Source of the DNA: Desulfocucumis palustris
GTDB lineage: Bacteria > Bacillota > Desulfotomaculia > Desulfotomaculales > Desulfocucumaceae
Reading direction: 5' to 3'
Assembly: GCF_002933875.1 (NCBI RefSeq)
Contig: NZ_BFAV01000104.1
Coordinates: 1 to 64,000, forward strand
Length of the DNA: 64,000 nucleotides
Shown: positions 9,042 to 18,142 of the stretch, in pieces
How the letters are laid out: each line of letters starts with the position of its first letter
How positions within the stretch are numbered: position 1 is the stretch's first letter
Notes under the pieces: model-generated
What the model saw: the letters and a program-made list of their open reading frames with translations, nothing else
The model's database searches: none
What the model was told of the DNA's origin: nothing
Made by a program: the position numbers and the translations under genes

Positions 9042-10016
9042 ATGTTTAAAAGACTTATGGCCAGCCTGGGTGTGGGCTCCTCAAAGGTTAACCTGGTGCT
9101 GGACAAAGAGCAATACCACATCGGGGAGCCGTTAAAAGGCCGGATAATTGTCGAAGGTGGAAATGTCGACCAGGAAATTAACACCCTTGATGTTGACCTG
9201 GTAATGAAATTCAACATTAGGGGTAAACAATTTTCCAAAACTGTGGAAACCATAAAAGTTGCCCGCAACTTTTATGTAAAAGCGAAAGAAACCCGGGAAG
9301 TCCCGTTTGAGCATTACCTGCCCTTTCATTATCCCGTTTCAAAGGGCTCCGTGGCCTATTATTTGTTGACCAGAATGGACATTGCAAGGGCCGTGGACAC
9401 AGGTGACACGGATGCATTTACGGTTATGCCGGGTAAGGATATGGCATTAATAATGGATGCTCTGAGCGCCTTGGGATTCAGAGAAAAGATAGGCTCGGGG
9501 AAAATAGAAAAATATGGCCAGGAATTTGATTACTACCCCACGGGGTTATTTGAGGATAAATTAAAGGGACTTGGTGTCAAGTTTTTCCGTGAGGAGCAGA
9601 ATATTAAGATGTTTCTGGAGCTTGGCGTTGCCGGCGGTCACATGATTCCGGCGAAACACCATACGGAACTGGCAATACCTCCCGGTATATTGGCCGGTGA
9701 GTCCGTGGAAAAGGTGGCCGGGTATATTAGGGAATTTATTGAGAACGAATTGAAGCTGGTTGCTGCCCAGGGACCCAATAACATACCGGCTTACCATAAC
9801 TATCAGGGTCACCAGCATGGCCACGGCAGACCGGGATTTGGCGGCTTTATGGGGGGCATGGTGGCGGGCTTGCTTGGCGCGGCCGTGCTGGGCAGCTTGT
9901 TTGACGGTGCTGAAAATGAAGGTGCGGAGGGCGCGGACGCAGCCGGTGGCGAAGAGGGTGATGGCGGCGGATTTGATTTAGGTTTTGACGACTTTGGTGG
10001 AGATGACCTTTTCTGA
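9042..10016 (+). CDS. Spo0M-like sporulation-control protein
   Basis: This 324-aa cytoplasmic protein has an arrestin-like fold at the N-terminus (MFKRLMASLGVGSSKVNLVL, typical Spo0M opening) and a DYYPTGLFEDKLKGLGVKFF-type segment in the middle. It is longer than Bacillus Spo0M (about 258 aa) because of a tail rich in His and Gly (about 245-324) with a GFGGFMGGMVAGLLGAAVLG hydrophobic stretch and an acidic Gly/Asp end. Such tails often direct membrane contact; this is inference. The SD AAAGGAATG is somewhat distant. Confidence 0.85.
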   Translation: MFKRLMASLGVGSSKVNLVLDKEQYHIGEPLKGRIIVEGGNVDQEINTLDVDLVMKFNIRGKQFSKTVETIKVARNFYVKAKETREVPFEHYLPFHYPVSKGSVAYYLLTRMDIARAVDTGDTDAFTVMPGKDMALIMDALSALGFREKIGSGKIEKYGQEFDYYPTGLFEDKLKGLGVKFFREEQNIKMFLELGVAGGHMIPAKHHTELAIPPGILAGESVEKVAGYIREFIENELKLVAAQGPNNIPAYHNYQGHQHGHGRPGFGGFMGGMVAGLLGAAVLGSLFDGAENEGAEGADAAGGEEGDGGGFDLGFDDFGGDDLF

Positions 10017-10072
10017 TGGATAAAGGAGTCTTTTCTTTCGGGGCATAACTATTTTATTCCTCCAAAAAAATC

Positions 10073-10095
10073 GGGAGGCATCAGCTAAGCCTCCC
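10073..10095. terminator. Hairpin after spo0M-like gene
   Basis: GGGAGGC (10073-10079)/GCCTCCC (10089-10095). On the minus strand it is followed by a T-run, on plus by none. It may be a terminator for unknown antisense transcription. The remainder of 10017-10347 holds no gene that I can support. Confidence 0.4.
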
Positions 10096-10347
10096 CTGCA
10101 CGACCATTCTAAAGCGTACACCTGAAGAATAGCAGACAATGCTTAAAGGCAGATGAAAAAAAACGGGTAAATTATGACAACGGGGAGTTGTAAAGAGGGC
10201 TTTCCTTATCACCTAAACAGGTAAAGAGAGAAAAAGGGGACATGGCAGCCTTAGAATTTAAACAAAATTTACCATTAATTTGTCAATGGCATACCCGGCC
10301 CCATTTGAATATATTGGGTTTGGAATGAAACTTGAGGGGGTTAGAGT

Positions 10348-10482
10348 ATGGGATTTGGATTTGGAGGCGGCGCTGGTGTTCAGGGTGGATATCCCTCTTT
10401 TGACGGCAGCTTTATTCTATTCTTGATACTGATTCTGCTGGTCTTCTCCATGCCCTATGGCGGCGGTTATTGCCAGAAATAA
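10348..10482 (+). CDS. YjcZ-like small sporulation membrane protein
   Basis: This 44-aa protein has ATG 10348 behind GAGGGGG. It has a Gly-rich N-terminus (MGFGFGGGAGVQGGYP), a single hydrophobic helix (about 22-34: FILFLILILLVFS) and a short Gly/Tyr tail ending GGGYCQK. This matches the pattern of the tiny YjcZ-family spore proteins. Its function is not known. A hairpin follows 28 bp downstream. Confidence 0.7.
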   Translation: MGFGFGGGAGVQGGYPSFDGSFILFLILILLVFSMPYGGGYCQK

Positions 10483-10509
10483 AATGTGAGGAAAAACCAC
10501 CCCGCTCGG

Positions 10510-10538
10510 AAACCCAAACCTGTAAACGGTTTGGGTTT
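10510..10538 (+). terminator. Hairpin terminator after yjcZ-like gene
   Basis: Perfect 11-bp stem AAACCCAAACC (10510-10520)/GGTTTGGGTTT (10528-10538). An outer AAACCAC/GTGGTTT pair extends it. No strong T-run follows, so it is a weak or bidirectional terminator. Confidence 0.55.
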
Positions 10539-10645
10539 AGTGGTTTATAGCCGTTTTGTGGCCGGCTCAATTTCCGGCGCGGGCCGGTATGTTTGCCGCA
10601 TGGCCCGGGACCGGCGCTGTTTCAGGCGTGCCGGGGAGTTTTGTT

Positions 10646-11110
10646 TTATGGCGTATTTTTTACACGCCTGTTTGTAATTCCCAGCCATTGCGTCAGCCAT
10701 AACGTCGCTATGAAACCGCCTGCGTTTAGAATGTATGATTTGAACGGGTTCCAGTTCAAATGGTGGAAATATCCCAGCCTCAGCATTATAAGTTCCAGCG
10801 CCAGGAGAATTGCCGCAGCTGATAGTATGTAAATTAATTTCCACCAGCGTATTGGGGGACAATAATAGACAAACACAATCCCTCCGGGAAAATAGCTCAG
10901 CCAGTACGGGACCGGAAGCCCGGAAACCTTCACGTCACTGTGGGTGAATTGAAACGCCCCAAGCCCTGCAAGGGTGGAATCGATGGCATATAAAATTGAC
11001 ATGGCAATTATTCCCGCGGGCCATAATTTTTTCCATTCCCGCAAAGGAATTATAATTAGCGCCGTCAGCCAGGCCAGTATTCCGTAAATGAGCCACCCCA
11101 AAAACATCAC
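10646..11110 (-). CDS. CBO0543-like integral membrane protein
   Basis: This 154-aa hydrophobic protein has four to five predicted membrane helices (about 3-22, 33-50, 68-85, 91-110, 128-142). The pattern WLSYFPGGIVFVYYCPPIRW in the middle and the opening FLGWLIYGILAWLTALIII resemble the uncharacterised CBO0543 family of Firmicutes. No catalytic motif is visible. It stands alone on minus between plus-strand genes. Confidence 0.65.
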   Translation of the reverse strand: MMFLGWLIYGILAWLTALIIIPLREWKKLWPAGIIAMSILYAIDSTLAGLGAFQFTHSDVKVSGLPVPYWLSYFPGGIVFVYYCPPIRWWKLIYILSAAAILLALELIMLRLGYFHHLNWNPFKSYILNAGGFIATLWLTQWLGITNRRVKNTP

Positions 11111-11209
11111 CCTGATGGTTTAAAATAAAGTTAATATTATCTTTTATCTTTACCCGGTAATTATTCCTGGAATGCTTTTATGGTATTATTATGGATAAAA
11201 TGAGTTTTA

Positions 11210-11314
11210 TTGCGCTGCCGATAATTTCATGGTATAATTACCTCTGTTGGATTACGGGCGGTCCGCTATCTTGACTGAACAAGGTATGAACGTCTTAGGG
11301 AAGGGGGTACATAT
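11210..11314 (+). promoter_or_regulatory. rplS promoter and leader
   Basis: TTGCGC (11210-11215), 17 bp, TATAAT (11233-11238), giving a leader of about 70 nt. It contains GGGCGGTCCGC and GAACGTCTTAGGGAAGGGGG, reminiscent of L19 autoregulatory leaders of Firmicutes. That identification is tentative; the promoter is clear. Confidence 0.6.
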
Positions 11315-11662
11315 ATGAATCTTATACAATCGCTGGAACAGGAGCAGCTGAAAAAGGACATCCCTGATTTTCAGCCGGGTGATACCGTAAAGGTGCATGT
11401 GAAAGTTATAGAGGGCACCAGGGAAAGAATTCAGGTTTTTGAGGGTGTTGTAATCAGGCGCCGGGGCGGAGGCCTTGGCGAAACCTTTACCGTAAGGCGC
11501 GTGTCATACGGTGTCGGGGTGGAAAGAACATTCCCTGTAAACACTCCGAAAATAGATAAAATTGAGGTTATCAGGAAAGGCCGCGTACGCCGGGCAAGGT
11601 TGTATTATCTGCGGGGTCTGCGCGGTAAGGCGGCGCGTATTCGTGAAAAGGGCAGGAAATAA
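11315..11662 (+). CDS. rplS: Ribosomal protein bL19
   Basis: This 115-aa protein of the large ribosomal subunit, near the 30S interface, matches the family along its whole length: [20 protein letters not shown], then [20 protein letters not shown], and ends in the basic [14 protein letters not shown] tail. The SD is GGGAAGGGGG. It has its own promoter here instead of following trmD. It opens the cluster rplS-lepB-rbgA-rnhB, an order common in Firmicutes. Confidence 0.98.
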   Translation: MNLIQSLEQEQLKKDIPDFQPGDTVKVHVKVIEGTRERIQVFEGVVIRRRGGGLGETFTVRRVSYGVGVERTFPVNTPKIDKIEVIRKGRVRRARLYYLRGLRGKAARIREKGRK

Positions 11663-11673
11663 ATAAAGCGGTT

Positions 11674-11700
11674 AAAGGGACTGTATATCAGTCCCTTTTT
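11674..11700 (+). terminator. Intrinsic terminator after rplS
   Basis: Perfect 10-bp stem AAAGGGACTG (11674-11683)/CAGTCCCTTT (11689-11698) running into a T tract. It separates rplS from lepB and may act as an attenuator. Confidence 0.9.
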
Positions 11701-11761
11701 GGCTTTTGGGAAAATTTCAAAAAGTGGTTAATTCTACTGATTGCACCTGGAGGTGGCATAA

Positions 11762-12316
11762 TTGGAGCAAATGGGTAATGGCCGCGCACCTGCAAAGAAA
11801 TCCCCTTTAAGAGAGATTGTCGAGTCGCTGATTATTGCCGTCGTGCTGGCGGTGCTGATCAGAATGTTTGTGCTGCAGCCTTTCTACATTCCGTCAGGTT
11901 CCATGGAGCCTACCCTGATGATTAACGACCGCATTATCGTAAGCAAAATATCCTACCGTTTGCACCAGCCGGAGCAGGGAGATATCGTTGTGTTTAAATA
12001 TCCGAAGGACACCAAAAGGGATTTTGTCAAGCGGCTGATCGCCAAGGGCGGGGATACCGTGGAAATCCGGGACAACAAGCTTTATATCAACAACAAGCTG
12101 GTTCCGGAGAAATATCTGCCCGAGGGCCTGGTAATGAAAGGAGATTATGGTCCGGAGCAGGTGCCCGAGGGAAGCTATTTCATGATGGGAGATAACCGCA
12201 ACAATAGCGACGACAGCAGGACATGGGGTTTTTTGCCCAAAGAACTGGTTATCGGCAAAGCTGTTGTGCTTTATTGGCCGCTCCAGCATATGAGAATAAT
12301 AAGTGACGGGAAGTAG
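11762..12316 (+). CDS. lepB: Signal peptidase I
   Basis: This 184-aa membrane protease removes signal peptides of secreted proteins. There is one N-terminal membrane anchor (about residues 20-38), then the catalytic serine in PSGSMEPTL (Ser47) and the lysine in FVKRLIAKGGD (Lys90). The GDNRNNSDDSR block (about 149-159) also fits. It starts at TTG 11762 after GGAGGTG. It lies between rplS and rbgA, as in many Firmicutes. Confidence 0.97.
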   Translation: MEQMGNGRAPAKKSPLREIVESLIIAVVLAVLIRMFVLQPFYIPSGSMEPTLMINDRIIVSKISYRLHQPEQGDIVVFKYPKDTKRDFVKRLIAKGGDTVEIRDNKLYINNKLVPEKYLPEGLVMKGDYGPEQVPEGSYFMMGDNRNNSDDSRTWGFLPKELVIGKAVVLYWPLQHMRIISDGK

Positions 12317-12388
12317 ATTAGTCTTCCCGGTGGGAAATAATACCGTTATGTTGCTCATACAATAAGTAACGGAGGTTATCCGAAGCAA

Positions 12389-13231
12389 GTGAGTATCCAG
12401 TGGTTTCCAGGCCACATGGCCAAGGCCAGGCGGCTGGTACAGGAAAATTTAAAGCTGGTGGACGTGGTAATTGAACTGGTTGATGCCAGGATTCCCGCCA
12501 GCAGCCGCAATCCCATGCTGGCTGAGATATCCGGCAAAAAACCCCGGGTTGTGGTTTTGAATAAAGCCGATCTGGCTGATCCCGCTTTAACCCGGAAATG
12601 GGAAGATCATTACAGAGCCCTGGGTTTTGCCGCCGTAGCCGTGGATTCGGTGAGGGGCGGCGGTATTAAAAAGGTTCCCGCCCTGGTAAAACAGCAGGCC
12701 GGAGAAAAAACCATATCCCTGGGAACTGCGGGCCGGCTGCCCCGGTCGCCCCGCTGCATGATTGTGGGCATACCCAATGTGGGTAAGTCTTTTTTTATCA
12801 ACAGGCTGGTGGGTCAGCGGGCGGCCCGCACGGGAAACAAGCCCGGGGTAACCAAAGGACGGCAGTGGATACGTATTGGCGGTATGGACTTGCTGGACAC
12901 TCCGGGAATTCTCTGGCCCAAATTTGAGGATCCGGAAGTGGCCTATAAACTGGCTGTGACCGGAGCCATCAAAGAAGAGGTTTTCAATATCGAGGAAGTG
13001 GCGCTAAAATTACTTGATTGGCTGGCCGCAAACCACCCCCGGGCACTCCGGGAGCGTTATGGAATTGAGGGGGAACTGCCCGGGGACCCCGTGGTTTTGC
13101 TGGAATTGCTGGGCGGCAAGAGAGGGTTGTTCCAATCGGGTATGGTGGTGGACACATTAAAGAGCGCTGTAAATCTGTTGAAGGAGTTCCGGGAAGCCCG
13201 CCTGGGGCGTTTTACGCTGGATTTGCCATAG
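12389..13231 (+). CDS. rbgA: Ribosome biogenesis GTPase RbgA (YlqF)
   Basis: This 280-aa circularly permuted GTPase acts in late 50S subunit assembly. Motif order is permuted: G4 NKAD (about 57), then G1 GIPNVGKSFFINRL (about 128-141), G2 and G3 DTPG (about 168). The N-terminal IQWFPGHMAKARR signature is exact for the family. The C-terminal domain is helical. It starts at GTG 12389. Downstream rnhB completes the usual cluster. Confidence 0.97.
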   Translation: MSIQWFPGHMAKARRLVQENLKLVDVVIELVDARIPASSRNPMLAEISGKKPRVVVLNKADLADPALTRKWEDHYRALGFAAVAVDSVRGGGIKKVPALVKQQAGEKTISLGTAGRLPRSPRCMIVGIPNVGKSFFINRLVGQRAARTGNKPGVTKGRQWIRIGGMDLLDTPGILWPKFEDPEVAYKLAVTGAIKEEVFNIEEVALKLLDWLAANHPRALRERYGIEGELPGDPVVLLELLGGKRGLFQSGMVVDTLKSAVNLLKEFREARLGRFTLDLP

Positions 13232-13239
13232 GAACGGCG

Positions 13240-13268
13240 GTGAGTCAAAGAACCGTCCCCCGACTCAC
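13240..13268 (+). repeat. Small inverted repeat after rbgA
   Basis: GTGAGTC (13240-13246)/GACTCAC (13262-13268) encloses AAAGAACCGTCCCCC. There is no T-run. It resembles short interspersed hairpins seen in related genomes; its function is unknown. Confidence 0.4.
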
Positions 13269-13389
13269 TGTGACTTACTTTTCACCTCTCAAAAAACCGT
13301 TCACCTAAAAAATATTTGCATTCGGGGCAGGGATTTGTCCTTTCATCTCGAAAAATTTAATACTTGACATTATTGCCGGAGGTTGATTT

Positions 13390-14172
13390 TTGGATATTGC
13401 ATCCCTTACTGTTGCCGAGATTAAACGGATGGCGAAAGGTCCCGACGGCCCGGAGGAAGAAATGCTGCGGGCCATGGAGCGGGATGCCAGGGCCGGAGTG
13501 AGGCAGCTTTATTTGCAATATGAAAAAAGGCGTCAAAGAATATTGGAAGAGGAGGCCCGCCTTAACCGTCTTTTCCAATATGAGGATGCCTTGGGGAGGC
13601 TGGGAATATCCTCGGTGGCCGGTGTGGATGAAGCCGGACGGGGTCCCCTGGCGGGGCCTGTAATGGCCGCGGCCGTTATCCTGCCGCCCGGGGTGAGAAT
13701 GCCCGGTCTTAACGACTCCAAACAATTAACTCCGGTAAAGAGGGAAGCCCTGGCCGCTGATATTAAAAAGTTGTCGAAGGCCTGGGCTATTGGTGTGTCT
13801 ACGGTAAGTGAGATTAATGATTTAAACATACACCAGGCTTCGCTGCTGGCCATGCGGCGGGCGGTTCTGGGGCTGGCCTTTAAGCCGGACCACATTTTGG
13901 TGGACGGCCGCTGCCAAACCGGGCTTGATATGCCCGAGACACCGGTGGTGGGCGGAGACGGTCTTTGCGCCTCCATTGCCGCGGCATCCATCCTGGCCAA
14001 GGTGGCCAGGGACAATCTGATGGAGCTTTGCCACCATCTATATCCGGAATACGGTTTTCACCGCCACAAAGGATACGGCACTGCGGAACATCTGGAGGCC
14101 CTGCGCCGGTTCGGCCCTTCTCCCCTGCACCGGGAAGGTTTCGCGCCCGTAAAAAACTGTTTACCTGACTAA
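13390..14172 (+). CDS. rnhB: Ribonuclease HII
   Basis: This 260-aa enzyme cuts the RNA strand of RNA-DNA hybrids and single ribonucleotides in DNA. The catalytic core starts with GVDEAGRGPLAGPV (about 77-90), carrying the Asp-Glu pair, followed by LNDSKQLTPVKRE and the third and fourth acidic sites around HILVDGR and SILAKVARD. An N-terminal helical extension of about 70 residues precedes it, as in Bacillus-type RNase HII. Start is TTG 13390 after GGAGG. Confidence 0.97.
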   Translation: MDIASLTVAEIKRMAKGPDGPEEEMLRAMERDARAGVRQLYLQYEKRRQRILEEEARLNRLFQYEDALGRLGISSVAGVDEAGRGPLAGPVMAAAVILPPGVRMPGLNDSKQLTPVKREALAADIKKLSKAWAIGVSTVSEINDLNIHQASLLAMRRAVLGLAFKPDHILVDGRCQTGLDMPETPVVGGDGLCASIAAASILAKVARDNLMELCHHLYPEYGFHRHKGYGTAEHLEALRRFGPSPLHREGFAPVKNCLPD

Positions 14173-14376
14173 CAGGTTACCGCCTGAAGCCTCTGGTGGT
14201 GAAACTAATTATACGTTTGTGGCTAACGGCCTGTGCGGCCTGTCCCCGAAGGCTGGGGACGAACATTATGTGGAGAAACCCGGGGCTCACTTATATCTGG
14301 TCGACGTGCTAATTTTTGTTCCTCTACTAATTAACCGGCTTCCTATATAATAATCATTATGCAAAGATTAAATTAG

Positions 14377-14455
14377 ACCACAAAGCGGCTCTTTTTGGCG
14401 GAGATTGCCCTTAAGGGCGGTTTACCGGCAACCGGGGTCCGAAACTCTTTGTGGA
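14377..14455 (+). promoter_or_regulatory. Structured leader of the nuo operon
   Basis: The 315 bp before nuoA hold no gene. A possible -10 TATAAT lies at 14346-14351 without a good -35. The following leader is closed by CCACAAAG (14378-14385)/CTTTGTGG (14447-14454), with internal GCCCTTAAGGGC and CCGGCAACCGG hairpins. A further hairpin GTCCCC/GGGGAC lies near 14237-14260. I recognise no known riboswitch class. Confidence 0.45.
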
Positions 14456-14487
14456 TTTTAAAATTAAATGGAAAGGAGGGGGGAAAT

Positions 14488-14844
14488 GTGCTTTCTGACT
14501 GGGGTGCTGTCTTTTTATTCCTGGCCATTGGTGTAGTGTTTGGAGCAGGAGGTATTGTTACCAGTTTTTTGTTTCACCCGTACCGCAGAACTGAAACTAA
14601 GCAGGAGGTTTATGAGTGCGGTGTGGACACAGTCGGTCCCACCTGGGTACAGTTTAAGACCGGCTATTTTTTGTACGCCCTTTTGTTTGTAATATTTGAC
14701 GTTGAAACAATCTACCTGTATCCCTGGGCTGTTAAGTTCCAGAGCCTGGGATTATTTGCATTTATTGAAATGATTATCTTTATCTTCATCCTAATAGTGG
14801 GATTGTGGTACGCCTGGAAGGAAGGAGCGTTAGAATGGAAGTAA
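14488..14844 (+). CDS. nuoA: NADH-quinone oxidoreductase subunit A
   Basis: This is a 118-aa three-helix membrane subunit of complex I. The [10 protein letters not shown] segment (family YECG motif) and [13 protein letters not shown] block in the second helix are diagnostic. GTG 14488 follows AAAGGAGGGGGG; longer upstream frames lack homology. It overlaps nuoB by 10 nt. It is the first gene of an 11-gene operon (A-B-C-D-H-I-J-K-L-M-N). Confidence 0.96.
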   Translation: MLSDWGAVFLFLAIGVVFGAGGIVTSFLFHPYRRTETKQEVYECGVDTVGPTWVQFKTGYFLYALLFVIFDVETIYLYPWAVKFQSLGLFAFIEMIIFIFILIVGLWYAWKEGALEWK

Positions 14845-15374
14845 CGAAGGACACCCACCCGGTTGAAAAACTTACAAATGATCCGGTGGTTGTTAATGAG
14901 GTAAAACGCCTGGTCCATATTGCTCCCCTGGAGAAGGTTTTTAACCTGGCCAGGGCCCATTCCCTGTGGCCCTTTGGTTTCGGACTGGCCTGCTGCGCCA
15001 TTGAAGGTCTGATGGCTACCAACATGGCCCGTTTCGACATATCCCGGTTCGGCTATGAGGTTATGCGGGGATCACCCCGCCAGGCGGATGTAATGCTGGT
15101 GTGTGGTACCGTTACCCACAAGGCTGCTCCCTTTGTGGCCCGTCTTTATGAACAGATGGCCGAGCCCAAGTGGGTTATTGCCATGGGAAGCTGCGCCATA
15201 TCCGGCGGTCCCTTCGTGGACTCCTATCACGTGGTGCCCGGTGTGGACAAATTAATTCCGGTGGACGCCTATATTCCCGGATGTCCGCCCAGGCCCGAGG
15301 CGGTTATTGAAGCCTTTTTGATGATTAAACAAAAGATTCTCGACCCGAAGGTGGTGAATCAGATCCGTGGCTAA
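14835..15374 (+). CDS. nuoB: NADH-quinone oxidoreductase subunit B
   Basis: This 179-aa peripheral subunit carries the terminal [4Fe-4S] cluster N2 that reduces quinone. Ligand cysteines are visible: the CC pair in [10 protein letters not shown], the Cys in MGSCAISGG, and the Cys in PGCPPRPEA. Start ATG 14835 follows AAGGAGCG inside nuoA. It overlaps nuoC by 8 nt. Confidence 0.97.
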   Translation: MEVTKDTHPVEKLTNDPVVVNEVKRLVHIAPLEKVFNLARAHSLWPFGFGLACCAIEGLMATNMARFDISRFGYEVMRGSPRQADVMLVCGTVTHKAAPFVARLYEQMAEPKWVIAMGSCAISGGPFVDSYHVVPGVDKLIPVDAYIPGCPPRPEAVIEAFLMIKQKILDPKVVNQIRG

Positions 15375-15825
15375 TTTTCAATTACCAGCCGAATTGATGC
15401 AGGCGCTGTTGGAGAAATTCCCCAATATTGAAGTGCAGGAGAACCAGATGGTAATTGTATCCGCGGACGACTTGATTCCCTTTATGAGCGAGGTCAAGGA
15501 AAATCCGGATTATGCCCTGGATTTGCTGACCAATCTTACCGCGGCGGAATACAACGACCATTTTGAGACCGTATACAACCTAATTTCCATTACCAACGGC
15601 TTCGACCTGATGGTAAAAGTGAAATTAACCGACAAGGACAATCCTTCCGTCCCATCCCTGTGCCCCCTGTGGGGCGGGGCCAACTGGCAGGAGCGGGAAA
15701 CATACGATCTGATGGGGATAAACTTTACGGATTATCCCGGCCATCCAACCCGGATTTTACTCCTGGATACCTTCAATGGGCACCCGCTGCGCAAGGACTT
15801 TAAGTGGGAGGGTGGCAGGGAATAG
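15367..15825 (+). CDS. nuoC: NADH-quinone oxidoreductase subunit C
   Basis: This 152-aa peripheral-arm subunit sits next to NuoD. The conserved [20 protein letters not shown] block and [17 protein letters not shown] end identify it; NuoC proteins share the ERE-YD-GI pattern. It starts at GTG 15367 overlapping nuoB. Its stop codon lies directly at the 5' arm of a structured element (15824-15900). Confidence 0.96.
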   Translation: MANFQLPAELMQALLEKFPNIEVQENQMVIVSADDLIPFMSEVKENPDYALDLLTNLTAAEYNDHFETVYNLISITNGFDLMVKVKLTDKDNPSVPSLCPLWGGANWQERETYDLMGINFTDYPGHPTRILLLDTFNGHPLRKDFKWEGGRE

Positions 15826-15900
15826 TCGCCGGAAGCCGGAAAGCGCATGTCCGGGCATCACCGGGCGGCCGACCACCGGCGGTGTGATTATCCGGCGACT
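15824..15900 (+). other. Structured intercistronic element nuoC-nuoD
   Basis: The exact 10-bp inverted repeat AGTCGCCGGA (15824-15833)/TCCGGCGACT (15891-15900) bounds 77 nt rich in further short complementary pieces (CCGG, ATCACCGG/CCGGCGGTGTGAT). The first arm starts within the nuoC stop codon. There is no T-run, so it is not a simple terminator. It may be an mRNA stabiliser or processing site, or a small mobile repeat. Confidence 0.6.
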
Positions 15901-15931
15901 AATAACTGACGACCGAAACGAGGTGTGGTAA

Positions 15932-17026
15932 ATGAAAACACAAACCTATACCCTGAACCTCGGTCCCCAGCACCCCAGTACCCACGGTGTGTTCCAGATT
16001 GTGCTGGAACTGGATGGTGAGACGGTGGTAAAGGCCACTCCAGTGCCGGGTTACCTGCACCGGGGTATTGAAAAGCTGGCCGAGGCCAGGACATACGCCC
16101 AGGTCATACCCTATACCGACAGAATGGACTACATGGCCGGTATGCTGATGAACTGGGGTTATGTGGCCGCGGTGGAAAAACTCATGGGTATAGAGGTGCC
16201 CGAGCGGGCTGAATATATCCGGGTTATTGTGGGCGAGCTTTCCCGGATCGCCAGCCACCTGATAGCCACCGGGGCTTACGCCGGTGATATAGGCGGGCTG
16301 ACGGGATTTATTTATACTTTCCGCGACAGGGAAGATATTCTGGACATGCTGGAAATGATCTCCGGTTCCCGCATGACCTTCAGCTATTTCCGGATAGGCG
16401 GCGTGGCAGAAGATTTCCCGGCGGAGTTTTTCCCGGCGGTGAAAAAATTTATTGAAAAATTCCCATCCTGTTGCGACGAATACGACGGACTGATTACCGG
16501 CAATGAAATCTTCCAGGTCCGCACCAAGAAAGTTGGCGTAATTACCCCGGAAGCGGCAATTAATTACAGCCTTAGCGGCCCTGTATTGAGGGGCAGCGGT
16601 ATAAACTATGACATGCGCAAGGCCCGTCCTTACAGTGTTTACGACCGTTTTGACTTTGAAGTTCCCCTGGGCTGCAACGGAGACTGTTTCGACCGGTACC
16701 GTATAAGAATTTTGGAAATGCGCCAGTCCCTGAGGATTGTTGAGCAGGCGCTGGAGCAACTGCCCGAAGGACCTATCATGGCCAAAGTGCCCAAGGTACT
16801 CAAGCCGCCGGCGGGCGACGCCTACGCCGAAATCGAGAGTTCCAAGGGTCTCTTTGGGGCCTACGTGGTCAGCGACGGCAGTCCGAAACCTTACCGGGTA
16901 CACTTCCGCCGCCCCTCGTTTATCAACCTGGGATACCTGGGCAAGCTCTGCGAAGGCTGGAAAATAGCCGACGTAATTGCAATCTTGGGCAGCATAGACA
17001 TCGTACTGGGAGAGGTGGACTGCTAA
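15932..17026 (+). CDS. nuoD: NADH-quinone oxidoreductase subunit D
   Basis: This 364-aa subunit is related to the large subunit of NiFe hydrogenases and forms the quinone pocket with Nuo[21 protein letters not shown] at the N-terminus holds the family HPSTHG motif; [19 protein letters not shown] and [16 protein letters not shown] blocks follow (here [11 protein letters not shown]). It ends GEVDC where the family commonly ends GEVDR, so the last residue is unusual. SD is ACGAGGTG. It follows the structured element. Confidence 0.97.
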   Translation: MKTQTYTLNLGPQHPSTHGVFQIVLELDGETVVKATPVPGYLHRGIEKLAEARTYAQVIPYTDRMDYMAGMLMNWGYVAAVEKLMGIEVPERAEYIRVIVGELSRIASHLIATGAYAGDIGGLTGFIYTFRDREDILDMLEMISGSRMTFSYFRIGGVAEDFPAEFFPAVKKFIEKFPSCCDEYDGLITGNEIFQVRTKKVGVITPEAAINYSLSGPVLRGSGINYDMRKARPYSVYDRFDFEVPLGCNGDCFDRYRIRILEMRQSLRIVEQALEQLPEGPIMAKVPKVLKPPAGDAYAEIESSKGLFGAYVVSDGSPKPYRVHFRRPSFINLGYLGKLCEGWKIADVIAILGSIDIVLGEVDC

Positions 17027-17085
17027 ACTAAAACATTTCGACATCCGAATATAGCGCGTCGGATTTCGAAAAGGGGAGAAGAGGC

Positions 17086-18138
17086 ATGGGTGAAAATATT
17101 TTTACAGGTATAGCCTCAGGGTTAAGTGGCCTGCTGGATGGCGCCGGTGTACCCGTGCTGTGGAATGACGTCATTCTGATGGTGGTCAAACTGGTGGCTA
17201 TCCTGGTATTCATTCTGGTTAACGCCCTCTGGCTGGTGTACATGGAGCGCAAAGTCGCGGCCTACGTCCAGTGCCGTATCGGCCCCAACCGGGTCGGACC
17301 CAAAGGGCTGTTGCAAACCGCCGCAGACATAGGCAAACTGCTTTCCAAGGAATTTACCTGGAACAAGTATTGGGATATAGTTCCGTATATCCTTGCACCG
17401 GTTCTCATCTTTGTTCCGCCCTTTATGATTTATGCCGTGCTTCCCTTTGGGGAGAACATGGCGGCCATCGATATGAACATCGGATTGTTTTATTTTGCCG
17501 CCGTGGCATCACTGACATCCATCATCTTATGGGCAGGCGGCTGGGCTTCCAACAATAAATACTCCCTGGTGGGCGCCATGCGGGTGGTGGCCCAGATGGT
17601 GAGTTACGAATTGCCCCTGGTGCTGGCGCTGCTGGGCGTGGTCATGCTAACCGGTACCCTGAACATGTCGGAGATAGTATACGCCCAGGAAAATGTCTGG
17701 TTTATATTCACGCAGCCGCTGGCTTTCCTGATTTATTTTGTGGCCGGTCTTGCGGAAACCAACCGCACTCCCTTCTGCCTGGTGGAAGGTGAGTCGGAAA
17801 TTATCGCCGGTCCCTATACGGAGTACAGCGGCATGGGCTTCGCCATGTTCTTCCTGACCGAGTATGCCAGTGTCATGCTCATTTCCGCCATGTGCACCGT
17901 GGCTTTTCTGGGAGGCTGGCTGGCTCCCTTTGGCCTGACCTTTATTCCTTCCTGGTTATGGTTCTTCCTGAAGATGTACGTAATGATCTTCATTTTCATG
18001 TGGGTTCGCTGGACCTACCCGCGTCTTCGGGTTGACCAGCTGATGGGATTCGGCTGGAAGGTGCTGATACCCCTTTGCTTAGCCAACATTTTCGTTACCG
18101 GCGTTGGCATGTACATCTACCGGGCGATAGGGTGGTGA
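17086..18138 (+). CDS. nuoH: NADH-quinone oxidoreductase subunit H
   Basis: This 350-aa membrane subunit with about eight helices connects the peripheral arm and membrane arm and forms the quinone entry. Recognisable are MERKVAAYVQCRIGPNRVGP and FVAGLAETNRTPFDL-like FVAGLAETNRTPFCLVEGES, followed by EYSGMGFAMFFLTEYA. The length is normal for the family. SD is GGGGAGAAG. Confidence 0.97.
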   Translation: MGENIFTGIASGLSGLLDGAGVPVLWNDVILMVVKLVAILVFILVNALWLVYMERKVAAYVQCRIGPNRVGPKGLLQTAADIGKLLSKEFTWNKYWDIVPYILAPVLIFVPPFMIYAVLPFGENMAAIDMNIGLFYFAAVASLTSIILWAGGWASNNKYSLVGAMRVVAQMVSYELPLVLALLGVVMLTGTLNMSEIVYAQENVWFIFTQPLAFLIYFVAGLAETNRTPFCLVEGESEIIAGPYTEYSGMGFAMFFLTEYASVMLISAMCTVAFLGGWLAPFGLTFIPSWLWFFLKMYVMIFIFMWVRWTYPRLRVDQLMGFGWKVLIPLCLANIFVTGVGMYIYRAIGW

Positions 18139-18142
18139 TTGA

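Noticed and set aside
10486..10677. 63-aa frame on plus
   Set aside because: It runs through the hairpin terminator and opposes the CBO0543-like gene; no SD.
13240..13268. Possible attachment or regulatory site
   Set aside because: A common short hairpin with no gene or T-run to support a role; kept only as a repeat.
15899..17044. 381-codon open frame antisense to nuoD
   Set aside because: It mirrors nuoD and has no SD or family features.
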